From Vibrio profundi (GTDB lineage Bacteria > Pseudomonadota > Gammaproteobacteria > Enterobacterales > Vibrionaceae): 64,000 bases of DNA. The translations under genes and the position numbers were made by a program. Shown here piece after piece: positions 36,101 through 47,400 of the stretch; position 1 is the stretch's first letter; every line of letters begins with the position of its first letter. The notes beneath the pieces were generated by a model, which was not told where the DNA came from, searched no databases, and saw nothing but the letters and a program-made list of their open reading frames with translations. The DNA lies in NCBI RefSeq assembly GCF_005281835.1, contig NZ_RZIS01000001.1, forward strand, positions 972,351 through 1,036,350, given 5' to 3'.

Positions 36101-36691
36101 ATGTTGCATAAAAAGATTAACTTTTGTTCACAGTGCGGAGGTGACAAGGTCCTAATGCAGGTACCTCCTGGCGATACACATCAACGACCGGTGTGTCAGG
36201 ACTGCTCTCATGTGGTATATCAAAACCCGACGGTAATAGCAGGTTGTATCATCGAGCACGAAGGTAAGTTTTTGCTCGGAAAAAGGGCGATTCAACCGAT
36301 GAAAGGGAAATGGAGTATCCCTGCAGGCTTTATGGAGAACGATGAGACTGTAGAGCAAGCTGCTGTTCGAGAAGTGCTTGAAGAAACAGGTGCAACGGTT
36401 GATGTGCTAGGGCCTTATTCGATTTTTAGCGTACCGCAAATGAACCAAGTTTATATTATCTTCCGCGCGAGGTTTGTGAGCTTTTCACAACCATTTGGTG
36501 ATGAAACTGAAGAAGTGGACTTTGTTGCTAAAGAAGAAGTGCCTTGGGGAGAGCTGACTTATCCGGCGATAGGTCAAATATTAAGTCGGTATATCAACGA
36601 AGAAGATTACGGCCAATTTGGCTTATACATGGGGTGTTATGAACAAGGACTCGTGCACCCATTTGGTAATGCTAGCCCTTGCTTGAATTAG
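36101..36691 (+). CDS. NUDIX hydrolase with N-terminal zinc ribbon
   Basis: A 196-residue protein. Residues 8-45 hold two CxxC pairs (FCSQCGG and VCQDCSH), a zinc ribbon. The NUDIX box is complete: GFMENDETVEQAAVREVLEE followed by TG, near residues 79-100. Such proteins hydrolyse nucleotide derivatives, including FAD, NADH and ADP-ribose. Its neighbour ribB suggests a link to flavin nucleotides, but the substrate is not fixed by the sequence. Confidence 0.88.
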   Translation: MLHKKINFCSQCGGDKVLMQVPPGDTHQRPVCQDCSHVVYQNPTVIAGCIIEHEGKFLLGKRAIQPMKGKWSIPAGFMENDETVEQAAVREVLEETGATVDVLGPYSIFSVPQMNQVYIIFRARFVSFSQPFGDETEEVDFVAKEEVPWGELTYPAIGQILSRYINEEDYGQFGLYMGCYEQGLVHPFGNASPCLN

Positions 36692-36733
36692 ATTACACAT
36701 AGAACAAACGCAAAACAGATCAGAGGACATAAC

Positions 36734-37399
36734 ATGGCGATTAGTGATATCGAAGCGATCATTGAAGATATTCGATTAGGAAAAATGGTTATCTTGATGG
36801 ATGATGAAGGTCGAGAAAATGAAGGCGATCTTGTTATGGCTGCCGAGTGTGTAACACCTGAACACATAAATTTTATGGCGCGGAAAGGCTGTGGTCTGAT
36901 TTGTTTAACATTAACCGCTGAGCGCTGTGCCCAACTTGAATTACCTATGATGGTTGAAAACAGTACTGACCCTCAAGGTACTGGGTTTACTGTGTCAATT
37001 GAAGCTGCAGAAGGTGTGACTACCGGTATATCGGCTCATGATCGCGCCCATACGGTTCTTACCGCAATTCGTAAGAATGCTAAGCCGTTAGACTTAACTC
37101 GCCCTGGGCATATCTTTCCTTTAAAAGCGCGCGACGGAGGTGTACTTGTAAGAGAAGGGCATACAGAAGCTGGGTGCGACTTAGCGCGCCTCGCGGGGTT
37201 TGAACCTGCTAGTGTGATTGTCGAGATTATGAATGAAGACGGCACAATGGCAAGGCGACCTGATCTAGAAGTTTATGCTCAAGAGCACGGGTTAAAACTT
37301 GGGCTGATTTCTGACTTGGTGGAGTATAGAAAACGTATCGAAAAACCAGTCTCGCTCCATACAAATAGGTGGCTTGACCTAGATAGCGTTGCAAGTTGA
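36734..37399 (+). CDS. ribB: 3,4-dihydroxy-2-butanone 4-phosphate synthase
   Basis: A 221-residue RibB domain protein that makes dihydroxybutanone phosphate from ribulose 5-phosphate, a riboflavin precursor. Core motifs: [18 protein letters not shown] (acidic metal site), [14 protein letters not shown] and [20 protein letters not shown]. No GTP cyclohydrolase II half is fused. There is no room for an FMN riboswitch in the 42-base gap before it. As last gene of a flavin-monooxygenase operon, it probably raises FMN supply when the pathway is on; the organism likely has a housekeeping ribB elsewhere (inference). Confidence 0.93.
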   Translation: MAISDIEAIIEDIRLGKMVILMDDEGRENEGDLVMAAECVTPEHINFMARKGCGLICLTLTAERCAQLELPMMVENSTDPQGTGFTVSIEAAEGVTTGISAHDRAHTVLTAIRKNAKPLDLTRPGHIFPLKARDGGVLVREGHTEAGCDLARLAGFEPASVIVEIMNEDGTMARRPDLEVYAQEHGLKLGLISDLVEYRKRIEKPVSLHTNRWLDLDSVAS

Positions 37400-37678
37400 T
37401 GACTTATTGTCTTGATCTCTTATAGAAACTGCCTATTTGTCCCAATGGAGTGCCCGAATCGATAGAGTCTTATATTCAATCTGACGCCATTATATTTGGG
37501 ATGTATATTGTTATTGTTAATCTCGAGTTTAGGTTAACTAGATGGCAATAAGTGGTGCTCGATTTATAGCATCACCATCCTTATTGTTTGGCCCTATATA
37601 GCTAGTCAGGCTTTTGTCTAAGTATGTTGTCGAACTGTCGATTTGTAATAGTTAGTCGTCGATAACAACATTGCTAAT

Positions 37679-38413
37679 TCAATACTTCACATAGCAAAAT
37701 GTTAAACAACTTTGGTATTGTTCTAGATATTGATATTGGCAGTGTATGGTGTCCAAGCTGTGCCCTGATAGGTTTAGTTTGATGTTGCTGGTAAACGTAA
37801 GCGCGTGGTTATCAATATCAATCAGTGATACTGAATGAAAGTCCAAAAGACTCGTTGTTTTATTAGAAATGGCTTTGTATATGGACTCTTTAGCCGAGAA
37901 CAGTAACGTGATCGCGAGTTCTTCTGCTAACCCAAATGCTCTCATCAAATGAAGTTCTTCATCGTCAGCTACCATTGCCTTAATATCCTTGACTACAGAC
38001 TCATCAATTTTGTGTTGAACATCGATTCCTAGTTCCATTGGGTCATCTGGCAATACGCCGCATGCGACCGCTAGGTTTTTGGAGTGGGAAATGGAGCCTG
38101 TGAATTGACTAGGCCACTTTGGGCGGCGATCTGCATTTATCGGAAGTCGAGGCCTGCCAAGTCCATGTTTATCCATCACTTTACCCGCCAAGTGTCGGCC
38201 TGCTAAAAATTCGGCTTTTCTCTGAGTTACTGCCACTTTGATAGAGTCAGGTAGATGTATGTCAAATGCTTCAAATAACTCATCAAAATAGTGGTTTGGG
38301 TTGAACTCTACTAATAGGGCTTCAATACAATTTCCCTCTATGAGTAAAGGCACGCTAATTGGTGCTTTTACAAACTCGCGACTGTTGTTAGAAAGAGGGG
38401 AGTTACTTTTCAT
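37679..38413 (-). CDS. 4'-phosphopantetheinyl transferase (EntD-like)
   Basis: A 244-residue Sfp/EntD-type transferase that adds the phosphopantetheine arm to carrier domains. Visible motifs: RRPKWPSQFTGSISHSKNLA, ELGIDVQ (metal-binding Asp) and FSAKESIYKA near residue 170. It would activate the five... carrier domains of the NRPSs encoded nearby, which number four. It is divergent from the importer operon, with a Fur-type site between them. It converges on ribB, so it belongs to the siderophore cluster. Confidence 0.93.
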   Translation of the reverse strand: MKSNSPLSNNSREFVKAPISVPLLIEGNCIEALLVEFNPNHYFDELFEAFDIHLPDSIKVAVTQRKAEFLAGRHLAGKVMDKHGLGRPRLPINADRRPKWPSQFTGSISHSKNLAVACGVLPDDPMELGIDVQHKIDESVVKDIKAMVADDEELHLMRAFGLAEELAITLLFSAKESIYKAISNKTTSLLDFHSVSLIDIDNHALTFTSNIKLNLSGHSLDTIHCQYQYLEQYQSCLTFCYVKY

Positions 38414-38534
38414 TTTTGTTTTCTCTGATTGCTTTATAAATTGATGCTATCGCGTAAATGCCATATTTGTAGATTGATTTAGCCTAACCCTCTAAATAGT
38501 AAGGAAAAACCAGAACGCTGTACATGATAATCTA

Positions 38535-38553
38535 AATGAAAATTGTTTGCATT
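38535..38553. promoter_or_regulatory. Fur box between PPTase and importer operon
   Basis: This 19-base site matches the Vibrio Fur consensus AATGANAATNATTNTCATT at most fixed positions (mismatches only at the 11th and 15th). It lies between divergent genes, 102 bases before the importer ATG, so iron would repress both sides. Confidence 0.65.
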
Positions 38554-38654
38554 TGGTAAGTTGCAAGTGTATAACAACTTTCTGTTAATGATTTAGTGAA
38601 TATGTATCTCATCCATTAAAGTTTAGTGAATGATATGTTTTTAAGGTTTTCGAT

Positions 38655-39433
38655 ATGCTAGCGGCAAAGGATCTGGGTTTTAAAGTGGGCGATAAAGCGT
38701 TGCTCAGTAAGTTCAACGCTTCATTTGAACAAGGGAAGATCTACGCTTTAGTGGGCCATAATGGTTCTGGTAAATCTACGTTACTCAAGCTTTTGGCGAA
38801 ACAGCAATCACCCTCTGAAGGAACAATATCTTTATCGGATAAAGATATCGCAAAGTGGAATGATAAAGACTTTGCTCAGCACATTGCTTATTTACCTCAG
38901 CACCTTCCTCCGACAGACAGCCTTTCCGGGCGTGACTTAGTTAGCTTTGGGCGTTATCCGTGGCATGGCTTATTAGGGCGTTTATCCAAACAAGATCAAG
39001 AATACGTAGATCAAGCTCTGGAACATACTGGCACTTCGAAATACTCAGATCGTCTTGTGGATACACTTTCTGGAGGAGAACGCCAAAGAGTCTGGCTAGC
39101 GATGCTGTTGGCTCAGCGCACTAAGTATTTGCTTTTAGATGAACCTTTATCTGCATTGGACATCGGCCATCAAATAGAAATGCTTACACTCATAAAAACG
39201 CTCAGTCAGTCACTAAATCTAGGCGTAATTATCGTCATCCACGATATCAATATGGCCGCACGCTTTTGTGACCATATTATCGCGATGCATTCTGGAGAGT
39301 TGCTTGTAGAAGGGACGGTAGAGGCTGTTTTTAAAGAAGAGCAGCTGAAGAATATTTACGGGATTCCAATGCATATTACTCAGCACCCTGCTGGGTACCC
39401 TGTTGCTATGCCTGGCGATGTGGAGCCAGCTTA

Positions 39434-39434
<1 letters not shown>
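38655..39434 (+). CDS. fhuC: ferric-siderophore ABC transporter ATPase
   Basis: A 259-residue ABC ATPase of the FhuC/FepC type. Walker A is GHNGSGKST near residue 37, the Q-loop AYLPQHLPPTDSLSGRDLV, signature LSGGERQRVW, Walker B YLLLDEPLSALD and the switch His in VIVIHDINMAARF. It powers uptake of iron-siderophore across the inner membrane. The stop overlaps the next start by one base. The C-D-B order equals E. coli fhuCDB; the actual ligand is probably the siderophore made by this cluster. Confidence 0.88.
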
Positions 39435-42306
<2,872 letters not shown>

Positions 42307-42343
42307 TACGTTAAGACAAAAGATTAGATACAGAAAAATAGGG

Positions 42344-42363
42344 GTAGGGAGTTCGCTTCCTAC
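42344..42363 (+). terminator. TTCG-loop hairpin after fhuB
   Basis: GTAGGGAG pairs with CTTCCTAC (one G-T) around a TTCG tetraloop, a very stable form. A moderately T-rich stretch follows, but no clean T run. It lies between fhuB and the next Fur box. Confidence 0.45.
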
Positions 42364-42387
42364 ATTAAGATTGTTCGTTTCTTTATT

Positions 42388-42406
42388 GATAATGATAATC
42401 ACAATT
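42388..42406. promoter_or_regulatory. Fur box before the exporter gene
   Basis: The site matches the classical Fur box GATAATGATAATCATTATC at 16 of 19 positions, the first 14 without a mismatch. It lies 27 bases before the exporter ATG and likely controls the exporter-MbtH-NRPS operon. Confidence 0.75.
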
Positions 42407-42432
42407 AAAATTATTCATATGGTGTTATCAGG

Positions 42433-44088
42433 ATGGGATTAATCCTATTACTGGCAGAGAAGCAAAAAAAGGCTCTGTCGTTTGTGATTTTATTGAGTGT
42501 AACCAGTGCTTTTTTGAGTGTAGGGGTAATTGCTTTTATCCAACATAAATTGTTGGATGGAGCCAATTCATTAGTCGGCACTTTAGTTGAATTCAGCTTG
42601 CTGTTATTAGCGTTGCTCGTGAGTGCAACGATCGCACAAGTATCTTTGCATAAGCTTGGGCATAAGTTCGTCTATAACAAGCGACGTGAATTGGTTGCGC
42701 AGTTACTTAATACTGATATTGAACAAGTCGAAAAGGTGGGGAGTGCGGGAGTTCTGGCTTCTCTGAATACGGATGTAAGAAACATCACCATTGCGTTCGT
42801 CCACCTACCAGAATTGGTGTATGGCTTGGTCCTTACTTTTGTTGCACTTGCTTACTTGGCAATTTTGTCGGCATCACTGTTTTTCGTGAGTGTACTGATG
42901 TTGTCGTTAACTGGTGTGATTGGCTACGTGTTGGTGACTAAAATTACTAAGCATGTAAAGCAAGTTAGAGAATACGACGATAAGCTTTATTACGACTACC
43001 AATCATTGATTGAAGGGCGTAAAGAATTATCTTTGAACCCGTTCAGAGCTAAGCGCTATTTCGACGAAGAGTTTTCAGTCAATGCTGAAGGTTATCGAAA
43101 TGAAGTGACCAAAGCCGATATTTTGAATGGCTTTGCGGCGAATATGGCCAATACCGTAGTACTTGCATTGATAGGCTTAAACTTTTATCTCGCGACGGGC
43201 CTTGGTTGGGCGAGCATTGAAGTAGCGTCTACGTTTGCGTTGGTCGTTTTGTTCATGCGTACTCCTTTAATGTCTGCTGTGGGTTCGATTCCAACGCTAG
43301 TCACCGCCAATATCTCTATTAAGAAGCTTAATTCTTTATCGTTAAGTGAAAGCCGCTCATTAGAACCGAAGTCCGCTCAAAACCAGTCGTTTGATTCGTT
43401 AGCTTTGAAACAAGTAACGTATCGCTATCAAGCTGATGGAGACGACGAGTCATTCGCTGTTGGCCCTATAGATTTTGATATCAAACGCGGTGAACACATT
43501 TTTATTATTGGAGGAAATGGCAGCGGTAAATCGACATTCGCACGTTTATTAACGGGTTTATATCGACCACATTCGGGAGCGGTATTCGTTGATGATAGCG
43601 AAGTATTACAGTCAAGTTGGCAGGATTACCGACATCAGTTTTCTTCAGTTTTTAGCGACTTCCATTTATTCCACCAGATAGTTGACGGCGAGGGACAAGA
43701 TATCTCGGATGTTGAGATAAATGAGTGGATGGTGCGCCTTGAAATGTCGCACAAAGTACAACATGACAACGGCAAGTTAAGTGATGTCCGTTATTCCCAA
43801 GGTCAGCGAAAACGTCTTGCATTACTGATGGCTGTTATCGAAAAGCGTGGCTGTATTTTACTCGATGAGTGGGCCGCGGATCAGGATCCAAGATTCCGAA
43901 AATTATTTTATCGTCAATTATTACCTTTACTTAAAGAGCGAGGCGTTACCGTTATCGCTATCACTCATGATGATGCTTATTTTGATGCCGCAGATCGGAT
44001 TTTCAAAATGAATACAGGTCAATTGATTGAGTTGAGTAAAGGGGATTTATCTCAAGCGCATCAAGCACTCGAAAGTGTCGTCGCTTAG
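42433..44088 (+). CDS. siderophore/peptide export ABC transporter (PvdE/SyrD type)
   Basis: A 551-residue fused exporter. About six membrane helices fill residues 10-290, followed by an ATPase domain. Walker A is GGNGSGKST near residue 361. The signature is YSQGQRKRLALL rather than LSGGQ, and Walker B reads CILLDEWAADQDPRFRK, both hallmarks of the PvdE/SyrD family that moves NRPS products or precursors to the periplasm. It begins the operon downstream of a Fur box. In pyoverdine producers the homologue exports an acylated precursor; export of the acylated siderophore is inferred here. Confidence 0.9.
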   Translation: MGLILLLAEKQKKALSFVILLSVTSAFLSVGVIAFIQHKLLDGANSLVGTLVEFSLLLLALLVSATIAQVSLHKLGHKFVYNKRRELVAQLLNTDIEQVEKVGSAGVLASLNTDVRNITIAFVHLPELVYGLVLTFVALAYLAILSASLFFVSVLMLSLTGVIGYVLVTKITKHVKQVREYDDKLYYDYQSLIEGRKELSLNPFRAKRYFDEEFSVNAEGYRNEVTKADILNGFAANMANTVVLALIGLNFYLATGLGWASIEVASTFALVVLFMRTPLMSAVGSIPTLVTANISIKKLNSLSLSESRSLEPKSAQNQSFDSLALKQVTYRYQADGDDESFAVGPIDFDIKRGEHIFIIGGNGSGKSTFARLLTGLYRPHSGAVFVDDSEVLQSSWQDYRHQFSSVFSDFHLFHQIVDGEGQDISDVEINEWMVRLEMSHKVQHDNGKLSDVRYSQGQRKRLALLMAVIEKRGCILLDEWAADQDPRFRKLFYRQLLPLLKERGVTVIAITHDDAYFDAADRIFKMNTGQLIELSKGDLSQAHQALESVVA

Positions 44089-44134
44089 ATCGTATATAAA
44101 AAACAAAATAAAAAGAAAGTTAGTTGAGGAACCC

Positions 44135-44347
44135 ATGAGTATAGATAGCCCAAATACAGAGTTTACCGTTGTTCTTAATGCTCAAGAGCAATACAGCATT
44201 TGGCCAACATACCACCCAGTACCAAACGGATGGAGTGAAGTTGGTGTTAAAGGTAATAAAGAACTTTGCTTAGAGCACATTCGAAAGGTTTGGACAGATA
44301 TGCGCCCTAAAAGTTTAAGAGACGCATTAGAAGCGCTACCAAACTAA
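44135..44347 (+). CDS. MbtH-like protein
   Basis: A 70-residue MbtH-like protein, the usual length. The family pattern is complete: VVLNAQEQYSIWPTYHPVPN, then GWSEVG, and the tail CLEHIRKVWTDMRPKSLR with its invariant tryptophans. MbtH-like proteins bind adenylation domains and are needed for their folding or activity. The ATG at 44135 has a GAGGA ribosome site; an upstream frame would add 20 basic residues unlike the family. It lies between the exporter and NRPS genes. Confidence 0.95.
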   Translation: MSIDSPNTEFTVVLNAQEQYSIWPTYHPVPNGWSEVGVKGNKELCLEHIRKVWTDMRPKSLRDALEALPN

Positions 44348-44439
44348 ACACTTTTCCCTTTATAGCTTGCACCTCCCTGTTCATATATCGCGTATGAGCA
44401 GAGGTTTTCTGCACTCTAAATTTGTCTCTAGGTAACAAA

Positions 44440-47400
44440 ATGTCAGTGGATGATCATCAAATTCAGGATTCCAAAAATCAATGGAATCCGCTTTCATACT
44501 CTCAACAGCGTTTATGGCTTTTCCAGCAACTGCAACCTCACAGCCTTGCTTACAACGTTGGCGGCGTACTTTGGTTCGAAGGAGAGGGAGTCAGTGCCGA
44601 AAAGCTCAATCATGCTCTCAATTCGGTTATTGAGCTTTTCCCATCACTAAGAACTCAATTTTCCGAAGTGAACGGTAAACCTGTTCAGAAAATACTGCCG
44701 TTTCAACAGCAGCATTTCGAAGTGTGTGACTATCGAAATGTGCCGAATGCGACTGAACTAGTTACTGAAGATGCGAAACAGCGCTGGAGGACACCGTTTG
44801 ATTTGAACCAAGGCCAGTTGGCAAGAAGCTGCATTTATCAGACTGACGAGAGCAGGTTTGGTCTTCTGCTATCAACGCATCATATTGTGACAGATGCGTG
44901 GTCATTGCAGATCATTATCAAAGCTTTAGTTGATAGTGTCTCTGGAAAAGAACGCCGTGTTCGCCCTGCGCAAAGTTACTTAGATTATTCAGCTCAACAA
45001 GCAGGCGATGACAGTACCGAAGCGTTTAAGCAACAGGCTGCGTTGTGGCAGCAGCAACACTTTATCGGGCCCGAAGTGGTTGCGCTACCTAGTTTGATGG
45101 ATCAAGAGCAAGATGCTTATACCGCGAGGCATGAACTATACCAACTTCCCGAATGTTGGGATGAAGGTGTTAAGGCTTTTGCAAGTAATGCTGGCGCAAC
45201 TAAGTTTGAAGTCTTGGCCTCTGCAATGCTTCTTACACTGCGTCAGTACACTTCAAATATTCACCCTTCGATTTGTGTTCCTGCGCTGAACCGCAACGCC
45301 AAAAACCGTCGAACAGTCGGGTTTTATGTAAACAGTGCTGTAGTGGGCTTTGATGTTGAGGCGAACCAGTCACTGGCTCAAGTTGTATCTAAATCGAAAG
45401 CAGCACTAAAAAGTGCTTTAGAGTTTGAACATATTCCCCTTGAAGTTTTACTTGGTGAGCAAGCTTCTCCTACCATGGCGATCAACTTCCGCAATCATGG
45501 TGACAAGCTGTCAATCCAAGCTGGTGATTTCGAATGTTGCTTCGACGAATTCCCGGTACTTGAAACACCGTTTGAATTGGTCTTAGATGTCGTAAATAAA
45601 GGAAATGCACCGTTACGGTTTGTTTACGCGAAAGAGAAGTTTACTCGACCATTCATTAGAAAGTTCATTGGCAGCTTTGTTAGTAACTTAACATCGATTT
45701 GCCAAACCCCAGACGCTCATGTTGCCTCGCTGTCTTCCTTATCTGAGGAAGATAAAGAAGTGGTACAGGATTATTCGGGTACAGACCATCAATGGCAATA
45801 CTCGTCATTCACTCAGCTAGTTACAGAACAGGTAAACAGAACACCTGACGCGATTGCGCTAAAACACCAGCATTCGTCTGTGACATATCAAGAGCTAGAC
45901 TCTCGCTCAGATTGCATTGCCCAATTTTTACTCGATCAAGACCTAACTGATAAATCGCCGATTGGTGTATTGATGGATCGAAGCGTCGATATGATTGTCG
46001 CGATGATGGCGGTATTAAAATCTGGGTCTCCTTTCTTACCGCTAGATCCGGATTATCCCGTAGAACGCCTTAGCTATATGCTGCAAGACAGTAAAGCGGA
46101 ACTTGTGCTGTGTCGTTCTGGGTCAACAGAGCGCGCTGACATAGTACTTGCCGACGTGCCAGCAGCTTTGAGTATTAATATTGAGTCTATAGACGCGTTG
46201 AACTCGTTGGATAAAGCGTCGTTGCCTACACCGCACCCTCAAGACTTGGCTTACATTATTTATACGTCTGGTTCTACGGGGAAACCTAAAGGGGTGACGG
46301 TCTCGCACCAAGGCTTGAGCATGCATGTCCAAACTATCGGTCAGCGTTACGGTATGACAGAAAAGGACGTTGAGCTTCATTTCGCATCGATCAGTTTTGA
46401 TGGAGCCGTTGAGCGCTGGACCGTGCCGCTCGCATTTGGCTCTAAGTTAGTGATTCGTGAGCAAGAGTTATGGACGGCCGAGCAAACTTGTCAGGTATTG
46501 CAAGAAGAAGCAGTCACCATCGCGTGCTTTCCACCAAGTTACGTAGGTCCATTGCTAGATTGGATTGAACAAACGCAGCCGGTACTGTCTTTGCGCTCAA
46601 TAACCCTGGGTGGTGAAGCCTTTACCCGTGATACGTTCGAGCGAATTCAACAAGTTATTAAGCCACCAAGAATCATTAATGGTTATGGGCCTACCGAGAC
46701 GGTCATTACGCCAATGATTTGGGAAGCGTATCCGAACGACACCATGGATAGCGCCTACGCACCAATCGGAACTGCTGTTGGTGAAAGAACGCTTTATGTT
46801 CTTGATTCTGAGTTAAACCGAGTGCCTTTAGGGTGCTCAGGTGAGCTATACATAGGTTCAGAAGTCAGCCTTGCACAAGGCTATTTGGAACGTCCTGATC
46901 TGACATCAGAAAGGTTCATCCCAGACCCATTTGCTAATAATGGCGAACGCATGTATCGCACTGGCGATTTAGTTCGTTGGCGCGACGATGGTGTGATGGA
47001 ATATCTAGGTCGAGTCGATCAACAAGTCAAAATCCGCGGATTCAGAATAGAACTTGGGGAAATCGAGTCGCAGCTTCAAGCGTTAACAAAAGCCGAGTTT
47101 TGTGCAGTAGCGGTTCATGAATCCCCTACGGGTAAGAAGTTAGTCGGCTATGTGCAATCGACAGAGGCGTCCGGCGGAGAGGAAATCACCTGGCTTAATC
47201 AGTTGAGCCAACTACTGCCAGATTACATGGTGCCGACAAAAATCGTGGTGCAGGAGAAATTACCACTCACGCCTGCTGGCAAGATAGATCGTAATCAGCT
47301 TGAAGCTCCATCTTGGAGTGAGGTATCAGAAGCTCTAGGTGAAGTTACTTCGGCAGAGCAACAGGTATTGGCTGAGCTTTGGTGTGAGTTACTAAAAATC

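Noticed and set aside
36692..36733. FMN riboswitch before ribB
   Set aside because: The gap is only 42 bases, too short for the element, and shows no RFN-like conserved boxes.
44075..44134. Longer MbtH-like protein starting inside the exporter gene
   Set aside because: The extra 20 residues are basic and unlike the family; the ATG at 44135 has a GAGGA site and gives the normal length.
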